A DNA stretch of 64,000 nucleotides from Burkholderiaceae bacterium (GCA_023954045.1 JAMLIR010000002.1:124001-188000), one strand, 5' to 3'; shown: positions 26,662 to 36,161, counted from the stretch's first letter. Notes: generated by a model from the sequence alone, not told the origin. Numbers and translations: made by a program.

Positions 26662-28428
26662 TCAGGGCTCGAGGGTATCCCGCAGCGCAAGGCATCGGTC
26701 CAGGTATCCCCCGGCGCCGGCCGCCTGGAACACGTTTTCGGCCGCGCCCAGCTCCATGCGGGCGGCGCCGTGGTCGCCATGCCGTGCGAGCAGTTCGGCC
26801 AGGCGCAGCCGAATCCGCGCGGCCTCGATCACGGCGCCCTGCTGCTGCAGCACCTCCCGCGCCGCATGCATCCGACGCTGCGCTTCGTCCGTCTTGCCGT
26901 CCAGCCAGTCCAGTTCGGCGCGCGCCTGCAGGACCTGCCCGGCCGTCACGCCCGATTCCGGCACCCGGGATTCCGAGTCGAGATCCTGCAGCAGTGCCCG
27001 AGCCTTCTCGCGCTGCCCCAGCATGGCGGCGATCTGCGCCGCGTGGGCCAGGTAGCGGGCCTTGCGTTCTCCGGCCACCCAGTTGCTCATCGTGGCGGCG
27101 CGTTCGAGGCCACGGACGGCCTCTTCACCGCGCCCGCGCAGATGGAGCAGTTCCGCATAACCCGGATACGGATCCCATCCGTGCCGGTAGGCATGCTCGA
27201 AGCAGCGCTCCGCCTCGTCCAGGTCCCCGAGCGCCAGGTGCAGGTCTCCCGTCAGGCGATACGCATCGCCCAGCGCCCACGGCGCGCCGAGTCGAACGAG
27301 CGGATCGGCACGGCGGATCGTGTCGCGTGCGTGCTCGAGCTTGCCGGACATGGCGTAGATCTCCGCCTGGTGCACGAGGCAGGCGCCGGCGAACGTGTCG
27401 ATGTTGCTGCGCTCGCACCATCGGGTGAATCGATCGGTCCACTGGCCTGCTCGCTGCCAGTCGCCGACGTTGCAGCAGCTGGAGATCATCCCGCAATAGA
27501 CGATGCCGCCCACCAGCGGCGACACGTTGCCCGACACCACCGCGGCGGCCGCCTCGTCCTGCAGTGCCAGCCCCGCTTCGGCGTCACCACTTGCCTGCAG
27601 GCCAACGCCATGGATCATGATGCCCATGGATTCGATGTCCGCATTGCCCAACGCATGGCCGATGTCGCGCGCTTCCTGCGCAAGTTGGATGGCCTTGGAG
27701 AACTCGCCCTTGTTGAGGTGGTACCGCGCCGTCATCCAGGCGAGGTTGCCGTGCTGTTCGCCCTTGGGCAGGCCGCCGAGCAGACGCTCTGCGCGGCGCA
27801 GGCAACCTTGCGCAACGGCAAGCTCCAGCGATTCGATCTGGATGCGCGCGAGGCCGATCAGCACCCGGGCGGCGGCTTCGCGTTCACCGCGACTGGAATA
27901 GACCAGGGCGGCCCGCTCCAGCGGACCGACGGCGGCTGCCAGGTCGCCCGCACATTGCGCGGCAATGCTCCAGCGTTCCAGCGCGTCGGCATCCAATGGG
28001 CGCAGGCCGTCCGCCCGGGCGAAGGCCTTCACGGCGTCCTGCCATCGCGCATCGGCATAGGCCCGCTCGGCCTCGGCGTGCGCGGAGTCCCCTGTCGTTG
28101 CGGAACCGCCGGCTACCCCGGATTCCTCCGCCTGAAAGCGGTATCCCCGCCGCGAGTAGTTGCGGATGGCGTCCTCCAGTCCGCCCTGCTGCAGGGCGCT
28201 GCGCGCGAGACTCACCGCCCTCTGCAGTGAACTTTCGGTGACCACCATTCCGGGCCACAACGCGTCGAGCAGTTCCTCCTTGCTCACGACCCGATCGCGG
28301 TGCTCGACGAGATAGAGCAGCAGGTCGAACACGCGCGGCTGCAGCGGCACCTCGCGTCCTTCCAGATACAGGGCGCGCCGGCTCGGGTTCAGTTCGAAGG
28401 CTGCGAAGCAGTGGACGTCGGATGGCAT
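26662..28428 (-). CDS. Winged-helix regulator with C-terminal TPR-like repeats
   Basis: A 588-residue protein. Residues 1-100 are an OmpR/CadC-type winged helix (PLQPRVFDLLLYLVEHRD, LDALWPGMVVTESSLQRAV, YSRRGYRF). The remaining 480 residues are helical TPR-like repeats with many A/L/E heptads; there is no receiver, transmembrane helix or cyclase domain. It probably senses a ligand or partner through the repeats and regulates nearby genes. It is divergent from the DUF4242 gene across 190 bases. The start at 28428 is favoured over 28530 because the domain begins directly after it. Confidence 0.85.
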   Translation of the reverse strand: MPSDVHCFAAFELNPSRRALYLEGREVPLQPRVFDLLLYLVEHRDRVVSKEELLDALWPGMVVTESSLQRAVSLARSALQQGGLEDAIRNYSRRGYRFQAEESGVAGGSATTGDSAHAEAERAYADARWQDAVKAFARADGLRPLDADALERWSIAAQCAGDLAAAVGPLERAALVYSSRGEREAAARVLIGLARIQIESLELAVAQGCLRRAERLLGGLPKGEQHGNLAWMTARYHLNKGEFSKAIQLAQEARDIGHALGNADIESMGIMIHGVGLQASGDAEAGLALQDEAAAAVVSGNVSPLVGGIVYCGMISSCCNVGDWQRAGQWTDRFTRWCERSNIDTFAGACLVHQAEIYAMSGKLEHARDTIRRADPLVRLGAPWALGDAYRLTGDLHLALGDLDEAERCFEHAYRHGWDPYPGYAELLHLRGRGEEAVRGLERAATMSNWVAGERKARYLAHAAQIAAMLGQREKARALLQDLDSESRVPESGVTAGQVLQARAELDWLDGKTDEAQRRMHAAREVLQQQGAVIEAARIRLRLAELLARHGDHGAARMELGAAENVFQAAGAGGYLDRCLALRDTLEP

Positions 28429-28619
28429 CGGGTTCGGGGGCCACCCTGTGGGGAGGAGAGTGTCGGGAATGATAAGAAATTGATCAGGGCCCGGGAAGGA
28501 CTTCGACGGGCGCTTCTCGCAAGCTTGCACCGTCGACCCGCCGAGGAATGTCTCGGCGGCAGGACACGGGGCACCGAGGGTGCCGATCCACTCACTTCAC
28601 TGGCTACAGGAGCCTCATC

Positions 28620-28925
28620 ATGCAAACTTTCTTCATCCGTCGCAGGAGCAACTGGAAGGACGCGAACGAGCTGAGCGTCACCGCCGGGGTCTCGGCCCGG
28701 GTCGGCAACGAGGAGATGCCCGACCGGGTCCGCTGGATTCGTTCCTACGTGGTCCAAGAGGACGACGGGCGCCTGGGCACCGTCTGCATCTACCAGGGCA
28801 CGGACGAAGCGGCCATCCGCGAGCACGCCCGCCGGGCGGGCATGAGCGCCGACGAGATCGTGCCGATCGGGGACACCGTCGTGGTTCGCGACGACCCGGT
28901 CAAGGAACAGGCGATGGCCGCCTGA
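28620..28925 (+). CDS. DUF4242 family protein
   Basis: A 101-residue protein of the nickel-binding-like DUF4242 family. Typical features are VRWIRSYVVQEDDGRLGTVCIYQ and DEAAIREHARRAGMSADEI. It stands alone on the plus strand, directly opposite the winged-helix/TPR regulator, and is the best candidate for that regulator's target. Function is not established. Confidence 0.8.
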   Translation: MQTFFIRRRSNWKDANELSVTAGVSARVGNEEMPDRVRWIRSYVVQEDDGRLGTVCIYQGTDEAAIREHARRAGMSADEIVPIGDTVVVRDDPVKEQAMAA

Positions 28926-28996
28926 TCAGCACCGACCTTCCCGTGGCGGCAGTTTGGCAGACTGCCGCCACGTCGCTGTCGGCACGCTGCGCACGA

Positions 28997-29860
28997 TCAC
29001 TTCGTGGCCGCGGCGACCAGGCACTCGCCCGGCACCTCGAACCCACCCGGTGTTTCGAAGCCGCGCATCGAGCCTTCCACTTCGTTCCACACCGACTCGC
29101 GTTCTTCGGGGGGCAAATGAGCCATCATCGCGTTGAATCCGCCAAAGGCTTCCCGGGCGACCCGCACGTACTCGGCCGCACTGGCCGTCCTGTGGGGCAC
29201 CGGCACGGCGCGAATCTCGGCGTCGGCAAAGCCGGCCTCACGGAAGATGCCTTCGAGTACGCCCGGAGCGCCCAGGCCGAACGGCCCCGGTTGCCCCGGA
29301 GCGGGAGGCGGAAGTTGCGCGCGCCGGCGGATGATGGACGCCGGTATGGCCCCCCAACTGTTTCGCTCGGGCGTGGAGAAGACGACGACAGCGACCCGAC
29401 CGCCTGCTCTGAGCGCGCGGCGCCACTCGCGTAGCGCCGTCACGGGGTGCGGCATGTACATCAGGCCGAGCCGACACAGCACCGCATCGAACGAGGCGTC
29501 GGGAAGATCCAGCTTCTCGCCGTCCATGGCGCGGGTCTCGACCTGCTCGAGCCCGCGTTCACGGGCAACCTGGCGCGCCAGTTCGACGATGCCTTCCGAG
29601 ATGTCGGTCGCCAGCACGCGACCCCTCGGGCCCACGCGTTCGGCGGCGCTGACCGCCGGCTCGCCTGCGCCGGCGGCCACGTCCAGGATGCGCTGGCCGG
29701 GCTGAACGCGGGCCAGGTCGAGCATCTGGCGGGTGGCTTCGCCGTACCAGCGATCAAGAACGGGATTCCAGCGCCGCCACGCTGCGCCGTCCTTGTTCCA
29801 TTGCTCGCGCTGCGCGTTCTTGTACTTCGCGGCATCGAATGACGGTTGCTGTTCGTCCAC
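28997..29860 (-). CDS. SAM-dependent methyltransferase
   Basis: A 287-residue class I methyltransferase. Motif I is ILDVAAGAGEPAV and binds SAM; ALREWRRALRAGGRVAVVVF is the later beta strand of the Rossmann fold. The N-terminal YKNAQREQWNKDGAAWRRW resembles ubiquinone/menaquinone-type methyltransferases (UbiE-like), but the substrate is open. The start is a GTG 7 bases after GGAGG. It follows the BCCT carrier gene by about 50 bases. Confidence 0.88.
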   Translation of the reverse strand: MDEQQPSFDAAKYKNAQREQWNKDGAAWRRWNPVLDRWYGEATRQMLDLARVQPGQRILDVAAGAGEPAVSAAERVGPRGRVLATDISEGIVELARQVARERGLEQVETRAMDGEKLDLPDASFDAVLCRLGLMYMPHPVTALREWRRALRAGGRVAVVVFSTPERNSWGAIPASIIRRRAQLPPPAPGQPGPFGLGAPGVLEGIFREAGFADAEIRAVPVPHRTASAAEYVRVAREAFGGFNAMMAHLPPEERESVWNEVEGSMRGFETPGGFEVPGECLVAAATK

Positions 29861-29909
29861 GCAGATCCTCCGTTGGGTCAGACTGCAGCTGGATCGACCG
29901 CTTTCACAG

Positions 29910-31478
29910 TCACGGTTGGCCGCGCCGGTTCGCGCTGTCCCGCGCCAGACGGCGCATCGCGCGTTCCTCGCGGTCGCGTGCGCGCCACTCGCGCGCCAGC
30001 GCACGATGAAGCGACACGCAGAGCAGGACCACGACGACCGCGAACGGCAACGCCGCGACGATCGCCGCCGTCTGGATCCCCTTGAGCCCCCCGGCGAGCA
30101 GCAGGCTCACCGCGACCAGCGACACGAGCAGCCCCCAGACGAGCTGCATGCTCATCCCCGGGCTCGGATTCCCGCGCGAACTGAGGATCGACAGCACGAC
30201 CGTCGCCGAATCCGCCGAGGTGACGAAGAAGATCAGCACGAGCAAGGTCGCAGCGACGGACAGCACCGCACCCATCGGCAGGGCCTCGAAGACCCGGAAG
30301 ATCGCGGTCGAAGGGTCGGCCTGCGCCGCGGCCGCGAGCGGAATGCCCTCGAAGATCTCGAGGTTCAAGGCGGTGCCGCCGAAGACCGAGAACCACAGGA
30401 AGCAGGCCGCAGAGGGTACGAGCAGCGTGCCCGCCACGAACTCCCGGATCGTTCGTCCCTTGGAGACACGGGCGATGAAGAGCCCGACGAACGGCGACCA
30501 GGACAGCCACCACGCCCAGTAGAAGATCGTCCAGTCACCGACCCAGCTGCTCTCGCGGAATGGCGTGAGACGAAGGCTCATGCGCACGAACTCGCTCAGG
30601 TAGGCGCCCAGCGTCGTGGTCAGCGTGTCGAGAATCGCGCGGGTGGGCCCGAGGACGAAGATCGTCGCCGCGAGCAACCCCGCGAGTGCCAGGTTGAATG
30701 TCGACAGCCACTTGATGCCGCGTTCGATTCCCGACAACGCCGATGCCAGGAACAGCACGGTCGTCACTGCGATGATGCCGACCTGCGAAGCGACGCCGAT
30801 CGGCAGGCCGAAGACCGCGTTGAGCCCGCTGTTGATCTGCAGCGCTCCGAGTCCCAGCGACGTGGCGACGCCGAAGGCCGTGGCGACCACCGCGAAGAGA
30901 TCGATCAGCGCAAGCCAGCGCGCGTTCGGCTTCGCGCCCAGCCCCTGCATGGTGGCGCTGAAGGTCAGTCCGCCGCCGGTGCCGGACTGGAAGAAGGCGA
31001 TCGCCAGTGCCACCACGGTATAGATGGCCCAGGGATGCAGGCCCCAGTGGAAGAACGCATAACGCATCGCCGTGTTGGCCGCTTCGGCAGACATCGGCGC
31101 AATGCCCGGCGGCGGCGTCCGGAAGTGCGAGAGCGGCTCCGCGGCGCCCCAGAAGACCAGTCCGATCCCCATACCCGCTGCGAACAGCATCGCGAACCAC
31201 GCAACGACCGAGAAATCGGGCTCTTCGTCCTCGCCCCCGAGCTTCATGTTCCCGTAGCGGCTCATCGCCAGGAACAGGCAGAAGACGACCACGCCGAGCA
31301 CGACCCACAGGTAGAACCAGCCGAAGGACCGGGTGGTGAAGGCCAGCGTAGCGGCGGCCGCCGCACCGAGCCCCGCGGGCGACACCAATCCCCAGATCAC
31401 CACGCTGGCGACGATGGCGACCGCCGCGTACAGCAGCGTCGAGGGTCGTTTCGATTCGAGAGAGTCGTTGTTCACCAT
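29910..31478 (-). CDS. BCCT family betaine/choline/carnitine transporter
   Basis: A 522-residue secondary transporter with twelve helices. The signature GMGIGLVFWGAAEPLSHF and the TM8 motif FYWAWWLSWSPFVGLFIAR, with the aromatic cage for quaternary amines, are intact. The basic C-terminal tail (about 50 residues, Arg-rich) could act in osmotic regulation as in BetP, but its length does not decide this. Upstream lies an ABM-like protein gene; no choline oxidation genes are near. Confidence 0.95.
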   Translation of the reverse strand: MVNNDSLESKRPSTLLYAAVAIVASVVIWGLVSPAGLGAAAAATLAFTTRSFGWFYLWVVLGVVVFCLFLAMSRYGNMKLGGEDEEPDFSVVAWFAMLFAAGMGIGLVFWGAAEPLSHFRTPPPGIAPMSAEAANTAMRYAFFHWGLHPWAIYTVVALAIAFFQSGTGGGLTFSATMQGLGAKPNARWLALIDLFAVVATAFGVATSLGLGALQINSGLNAVFGLPIGVASQVGIIAVTTVLFLASALSGIERGIKWLSTFNLALAGLLAATIFVLGPTRAILDTLTTTLGAYLSEFVRMSLRLTPFRESSWVGDWTIFYWAWWLSWSPFVGLFIARVSKGRTIREFVAGTLLVPSAACFLWFSVFGGTALNLEIFEGIPLAAAAQADPSTAIFRVFEALPMGAVLSVAATLLVLIFFVTSADSATVVLSILSSRGNPSPGMSMQLVWGLLVSLVAVSLLLAGGLKGIQTAAIVAALPFAVVVVLLCVSLHRALAREWRARDREERAMRRLARDSANRRGQP

Positions 31479-31498
31479 GTCGTTCGATGGAACGAGTG

Positions 31499-31801
31499 TC
31501 AGCCTCTACCCGGCTCGACGAGCGCGTAGTGCTCGACGACCGGAAACGGCTCGTAGAAGTGATGCAGCAGGCGCTTCCACTCCCGGTACTGCGGTGATCG
31601 GCGAAAACCCTGCTCATGATCCTCCACACTGCGCCAGCGCACCAGCAGCACGTACTTGTCCGCGACCTCCAGGCAGCGCTGCAGCTCGTGGCCCAGGTAC
31701 CCCGGCATCGCCGCGATGAGAGACTGCGCCTCGGCAAAGGCTGCCTCGAATGAAGGCCCTTGCCCGGACCGGACATGGAGCATCGCAATTTCCAGAATCA
31801 T
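31499..31801 (-). CDS. ABM-fold antibiotic biosynthesis monooxygenase-like protein
   Basis: A 100-residue protein beginning ILEIAMLHVRSGQGPSFE with PGYLGHELQRC in the middle, matching the YqjZ-like ABM group. It is preceded by a GGGGGG-rich ribosome-binding site. It lies 20 bases before the BCCT gene and probably shares its transcript. No catalytic residue can be assigned. Confidence 0.82.
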   Translation of the reverse strand: MILEIAMLHVRSGQGPSFEAAFAEAQSLIAAMPGYLGHELQRCLEVADKYVLLVRWRSVEDHEQGFRRSPQYREWKRLLHHFYEPFPVVEHYALVEPGRG

Positions 31802-31827
31802 CGGACCCCCCTTCCTGTCTCGCGTGG

Positions 31828-31849
31828 GTGACGTTCGACGTCGCTCGCG
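31828..31849 (-). other. Possible degenerate attC remnant after a GNAT gene
   Basis: The minus strand reads GCGAGCGACGTCGAAC then GTCACCC. The GTCGAAC flank before a core-like GTCACCC resembles the R' ends at 41222 and 40727, but the core differs from GTTRRRY at two bases. The GNAT stop lies just to the right and an ABM gene starts 27 bases to the left. Weak evidence only. Confidence 0.22.
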
Positions 31850-31851
31850 AG

Positions 31852-32424
31852 TCAACGTGTGCGACTGCGCCTCGGGCCGTCCTGCAGCTCCCGCCGCACA
31901 CGAACCACGTCCGCTTCGTCCGGCACAGGATCGGCGCTGAAGCGCAGCTCACGTGCCAGCGCGAGCATCGGGGTGTTCGAAGCGAGCACCCAGCCTTCGA
32001 TCGTCTCGTAGCCGTCGCGCCGCGCGCGACGCAGCAGCCGCGACATCAATGCGGTGGCCAGTCCGTTGCCGCGCCAGTCTTCGGCGATCGTCACGGCGAA
32101 CTCGCAGACCCTGTCGTCGCCCGCCTGCGCACGCACGTATTGCACGGCGCCGACGATGTCGATTCCGTCGAGCGCGGGTATCGTCGCGACGAGCACGTAA
32201 TCGAGTCCGGGGCGCGGGTGCACGCCGCGTTCGAGCGCGCCGGCATCGAGTTGCTTCTTGTGCTGCATGAATCGCGAGTAGCGCGATTCAGCCGACAGCC
32301 GCTCGAAGGCCGCGACGATCTCGCTCGCATCGCCCTCCTCGATCTCGCGCAGCGTCACTTCACGACCGTCGCGCAGGCGGACGCGGCGCGGTCGGTAACG
32401 CGAGCGGGCGCGGACGGAGGCCAC
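31852..32424 (-). CDS. GNAT family N-acetyltransferase
   Basis: A 190-residue acetyltransferase with the acetyl-CoA motif DWRGNGLATALM. The N-terminal segment LSAESRYSRFMQHKKQL matches the pattern of the GNAT at 14 kb and of the C-terminal acetyltransferase domain in acyl-CoA-synthetase-type Pat proteins. It begins at GTG one base after the FadD stop codon, so it is translationally coupled to the CoA ligase; it could acetylate or otherwise regulate that enzyme, which is inference. Confidence 0.85.
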   Translation of the reverse strand: MASVRARSRYRPRRVRLRDGREVTLREIEEGDASEIVAAFERLSAESRYSRFMQHKKQLDAGALERGVHPRPGLDYVLVATIPALDGIDIVGAVQYVRAQAGDDRVCEFAVTIAEDWRGNGLATALMSRLLRRARRDGYETIEGWVLASNTPMLALARELRFSADPVPDEADVVRVRRELQDGPRRSRTR

Positions 32425-32425
32425 G

Positions 32426-34141
32426 TCAGGCGTCGGCAGCGGGGTGCGGCGGCGCGGCCGCCGTGCCGGCTCCGCCCAAGGCGTTCTCGCGAAGCTCCCG
32501 GCGCAGGACCTTGCCGATGTTCGTCTTCGGCAGCGGCTCGCCGCGGAACTCGACGAGACGCGGGACCTTGTAACTGGTCAGGTGCTGCCGGCAGTGCGCG
32601 AGCACTTCGTCTTCGGTGAGCGCAGGATCCCTGCGAACGACGATCGCCTTGACCGCCTCGCCCGAGCGCGCGTCGGGCACGCCGATCACTCCGGCCTCGA
32701 GCACGCCGGGGTGCCGGGTCAGGACGTCCTCGATCTCGTTCGGGAACACCTTGAACCCGGAGACGACGATCATGTCCTTCTTGCGATCGGTGATGCGGAC
32801 ATTGCCGCGCTCGTCCATCACGCCCATGTCGCCGGTGCGCAGCCAGCCGTCGCCCGTGAAGACCTTCGCGGTTTCATCAGGACGGTTCCAGTAGCCCTTC
32901 ATCACCTGCGGTCCGCGCAGGCAGATCTCGCCCACCGCGCCCGACGCGACGGGCCTGCCTTCGTCGTCGAGGATCGCAGCTTCGGTGCTCGGGAGCGGCA
33001 CGCCGATGCTGCCCGTCCATTCGCGGATGTCGACCGGATTCGCGATCGCCACCGGCGCGGTCTCGGTGAGGCCGTAACCCTCCACGAGCGGTACGCCCGC
33101 CCTCTGCATCCAGCGCTGCGCGACGGTTTGCTGTACCGCCATGCCGCCCGCCACCGCAAGCTTCAACGGGCGCAGGTCGACCTGCGCGAAACCGGGCGCG
33201 TCGAGAAGCGCGCGAAACAGCGTGTTCACGCCGATGATCGCGGTGAAGCGCGTGTGCCGCAGCACGTCGAGGAACGCAGGCATGTCGCGCGGGTTGGCGA
33301 CGAGCACCGCCCGCGCGCCGATGCTGAAGAAGGACAGGCAGCCGGTGAGCGCGAAGACATGGTAGAGGGGCAGCGGAATGACGATCGTTTCCTCGCCGGG
33401 CTTCAGGTTCGGCGAGACCCAGGCAGCCACCTGGAGCACGTTCGCGAGCATGTTGCCGTGCGTGAGCATCGCGCCCTTGGCCACGCCGGTGGTACCGCCC
33501 GTGTACTGGAGAAAGGCGAGGTCTTCGCGCGCGAGCGCCGCGTCGTCGAGGGCTTTCCCGCGCCCCGCGGCCAGCACGCGCTCGAAGCCGATCGCACCGC
33601 TCAGGCGCCACGGCGGCACGAGCTTCTTCACGTGCTTGACGACGAAGTTCGTCAACAGCCGCTTGACCGGCGGCAGCAGGTCGCCCACCTGGGTCGTGAC
33701 GACGGTGCGCACCGGCGTGGATCCGATCGCCTGCGCGAGCGTGTGCGCGAAGTTCTCCAGTACGACGATGGCCTTCGCTCCAGAGTCCTCGAGCTGATGC
33801 GCGAGCTCGCGAGGCGTGTAGAGCGGATTGACATTGACCACGACCATGCCGGCGCGGAGCGCACCGAACAACGCAACCGGGTACTGCAGCAGGTTGGGCA
33901 TCATCAGCGCCAGGCGATCGCCACGGCCCAGCCCGGCGTCGTGGCGCAACCAGGCCGCGAAGGCCCGGCTCGCCTCGTCGAGCTGCCGGTAGGACAACAC
34001 CGTGCCCATCGATTCGTATGCCGGAAGATCGGCGAAGCGCCGGCAGCACGAATCGAGGAGATCGGCGAGCGACTCGAACGCCCCGGGATCGATCTCGGCG
34101 GGGACGCCTCGCGGATATTGGTCCAGCCACGGCCGGTTCAT
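32426..34141 (-). CDS. fadD: Long-chain fatty-acid--CoA ligase
   Basis: A 571-residue AMP-forming acyl-CoA synthetase. The P-loop YTGGTTGVAKGAM binds ATP, GYGLTETAP is the A5 motif, and TGDMGVMDERGNVRITDRKK contains the A7/A8 hinge; the C-terminal catalytic Lys is in LPKTNIGKVLRREL. Length and motif order are those of FadD-type ligases that activate medium/long-chain fatty acids with CoA. A coupled GNAT gene follows. No other beta-oxidation gene is adjacent. Confidence 0.93.
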   Translation of the reverse strand: MNRPWLDQYPRGVPAEIDPGAFESLADLLDSCCRRFADLPAYESMGTVLSYRQLDEASRAFAAWLRHDAGLGRGDRLALMMPNLLQYPVALFGALRAGMVVVNVNPLYTPRELAHQLEDSGAKAIVVLENFAHTLAQAIGSTPVRTVVTTQVGDLLPPVKRLLTNFVVKHVKKLVPPWRLSGAIGFERVLAAGRGKALDDAALAREDLAFLQYTGGTTGVAKGAMLTHGNMLANVLQVAAWVSPNLKPGEETIVIPLPLYHVFALTGCLSFFSIGARAVLVANPRDMPAFLDVLRHTRFTAIIGVNTLFRALLDAPGFAQVDLRPLKLAVAGGMAVQQTVAQRWMQRAGVPLVEGYGLTETAPVAIANPVDIREWTGSIGVPLPSTEAAILDDEGRPVASGAVGEICLRGPQVMKGYWNRPDETAKVFTGDGWLRTGDMGVMDERGNVRITDRKKDMIVVSGFKVFPNEIEDVLTRHPGVLEAGVIGVPDARSGEAVKAIVVRRDPALTEDEVLAHCRQHLTSYKVPRLVEFRGEPLPKTNIGKVLRRELRENALGGAGTAAAPPHPAADA

Positions 34142-34344
34142 GGGAGCGCTCCGTAACGCCAATGCCCTGGGCGTTGACCGTCGCCACTTCGTCGGTCGCG
34201 GCAGACGGGCGGAAGGTGAAGTCTAGGGCGTGCGCGGCAACTTGATCAGAAACCGATGTCGAACAAGCATGTCACAGACCGCTGGCCTGTTCCGTCTCCT
34301 TCAGGCCGGTGATCCAGATCTGCACCCGAAAGGACCCTGCCATC

Positions 34345-35292
34345 ATGACGACGCCTGCCGAACGCGCCCTGCGCTACGACCGTGAGCATGCGCGCAGTCT
34401 GCGCGCCCTGGCCTACCGCATGCTCGGCTCGCGCACCGAGGCCGAGGACATCGTGCAGGACGCCTGGCTGCGCTGGGCCCAGGTGGACGAGAGCACTGTC
34501 CAGCACGCCGGCGCCTACCTCTCGCGCCTGGTCACCAACCTGTGCCTGGACAGGCTGCGCTCGGCCGCCGCGAAACGCGAACCGTATGTCGGCGTCTGGC
34601 TGCCGGAGCCGCTGCTGGACGAGGAAGCCGGCTGGGCGCCGGGCCCGGAAGCGCAGGCCGAGTTCGCGCAGGACGTGTCCGTGGCCTTCATGCTCGCGCT
34701 GGAGCGGCTCTCGCCGCTGGAGCGCGCAGCCTTCCTGCTGCACGAGGTGTTCGACCTGGACTTCGACGAGATCGGGCGGCGCCTGCAGCGCAGCCCGGCC
34801 GCCTGCCGCCAGCTGGCCAGCCGCGCGCGCAACCACGTCAAGGCCGACTACGCACGCCGCGAAGTGGAGCAGGAAGAACGCGAGCGCCTGTTCGCCGCGT
34901 TCGTCGAGGCGGTGCGCAGCGCCGACGTCGATGCCCTCGCCAGGGTATTGGCCGAAGACGCCGTGATGCTCGCCGACGGGGGCGGCAAGGTGAGCGCGGT
35001 GCCGCGCCCACTGCAGGGCGCCGCACTGATCGCCAAAACCTTCATCGGCTTCGCCACGCTGCCGACGAGCCGCGCCTGGCGGTTCGAGTCGGCGCGCATC
35101 AACGGACTGCCGGGTTGCCTGGTGTTCGACGACGCCTCGGGCCAACTGGTGCAGACCATCGCGCTGGCGCCGTCGGCCACCGAGCCGGGCCGGATCGGCG
35201 CGCTCTACATCCAGCGCAATCCCGACAAGCTGCAGGGCGTGCGGGCCGCGCTGGGCGGCGATGTCACGACGCGCGAGGCCGGATCGTCTTGA
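34345..35292 (+). CDS. SigJ-type ECF RNA polymerase sigma factor
   Basis: A 315-residue sigma factor of the ECF41-like/SigJ group. Region 2 is LAYRMLGSRTEAEDIVQDAWLRW, region 4 is LSPLERAAFLLHEVFDLDFDEI with the recognition helix RSPAACRQLASRAR, and a C-terminal NTF2/SnoaL-like domain (from about residue 190) replaces the anti-sigma factor. Members of this group often regulate an adjacent carboxymuconolactone decarboxylase-like gene, exactly the neighbour found here 28 bases downstream. Confidence 0.92.
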   Translation: MTTPAERALRYDREHARSLRALAYRMLGSRTEAEDIVQDAWLRWAQVDESTVQHAGAYLSRLVTNLCLDRLRSAAAKREPYVGVWLPEPLLDEEAGWAPGPEAQAEFAQDVSVAFMLALERLSPLERAAFLLHEVFDLDFDEIGRRLQRSPAACRQLASRARNHVKADYARREVEQEERERLFAAFVEAVRSADVDALARVLAEDAVMLADGGGKVSAVPRPLQGAALIAKTFIGFATLPTSRAWRFESARINGLPGCLVFDDASGQLVQTIALAPSATEPGRIGALYIQRNPDKLQGVRAALGGDVTTREAGSS

Positions 35293-35320
35293 GGGTGTCA
35301 TCACAGCAAGGAGAACGACC

Positions 35321-35818
35321 ATGAACCTCGCCGACACCCCATCGCGGCTGAACGCCGCCGCGCAGTCTCCCGAACTGGTCCGGAAGCTGCAGGACCTCAG
35401 CACCGCCATCGCCCGGAGCGGTCACATCGAACCGGGACTCTTGCACCTGGTGGATATCCGCGCCTCGCAGTTGAACGGCTGCGCCTTCTGCCTGGACATG
35501 CACGTCAAGGAGGCGAAGCTGCACGGCGAGCGCGAGCTGCGCCTGCACCACGTCGCCACCTGGCGCGAGTCGCCGCTCTTCACCGCCAGGGAACGCGCCG
35601 CGCTGGCCCTGACCGAGGCGCTGACCCGGATCGGGCCGACCGGCCTCTCCGACGAGCTCTATGCCGAGCTGCGCGGGCAGTTCAGCGAGAAGGAGCTCTC
35701 GACGCTGACCTTCCGCGTGATGGGCATCAATGCGTGGAACCGTCTCAACGTGGCCTTTCGCACGCCGCCCGGCGCGCTCGACAAGGCGTTCGGCCTGGAC
35801 AAGGCCGGGCTTGCGTGA
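35321..35818 (+). CDS. Carboxymuconolactone decarboxylase (AhpD-like) protein
   Basis: A 165-residue AhpD-fold protein with the redox motif CAFCLDMH, whose cysteine pair acts in alkylhydroperoxidase-type thiol chemistry. It lies in the standard position next to the SigJ-type sigma factor and has AAGGAG before its ATG. In known ECF41 systems this gene is the sigma factor's target, which suggests induction under the sigma factor's signal. Confidence 0.9.
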   Translation: MNLADTPSRLNAAAQSPELVRKLQDLSTAIARSGHIEPGLLHLVDIRASQLNGCAFCLDMHVKEAKLHGERELRLHHVATWRESPLFTARERAALALTEALTRIGPTGLSDELYAELRGQFSEKELSTLTFRVMGINAWNRLNVAFRTPPGALDKAFGLDKAGLA

Positions 35819-35822
35819 AGCG

Positions 35823-36161
35823 TCAGCCGTCGGCGCGCACCGCCTGCTCGAGTGCTTCGGTGGCCCACTGATTCAGGCTCTTGCCCATTGCCTGGGCCTT
35901 GACCAGCGCCCTGCTGTGCACCTCGGGCGGAACGCGGAGCAGCAACTTGCCCGAGGCCGGCTTCTCGGGCGAGATACCCTGCTCGTCGCAGTCCGCAAGA
36001 TAATCCTTGATCGCTGCTTTGAACTCACGCCGCAGTTCAGCCACGGTCTTTCCGTGAAAGCTGATGATGCTGCGAAGCCCAAGCACTCGACCGACGAAGA
36101 TGTCGTCGCGCTCGTCGTATTCGACCCGAGCAGTGTAGCCCTGGAAGGTCATGGTGTTCAT
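35823..36161 (-). CDS. hicB: HicB-family antitoxin
   Basis: A 112-residue antitoxin. The N-terminal partial RNase-H-like domain is visible (YTARVEYDERDDIFVGRVLG, DYLADCDEQG), followed by a ribbon-helix-helix domain (LLLRVPPEVHSRALVKAQ, SLNQWATEALEQAV) that would bind its operator. It starts inside the stop codon of the upstream ORF (ATGA), which is normally hicA. Here that ORF keeps only the end of HicA, so this antitoxin looks orphaned. Confidence 0.9.
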   Translation of the reverse strand: MNTMTFQGYTARVEYDERDDIFVGRVLGLRSIISFHGKTVAELRREFKAAIKDYLADCDEQGISPEKPASGKLLLRVPPEVHSRALVKAQAMGKSLNQWATEALEQAVRADG

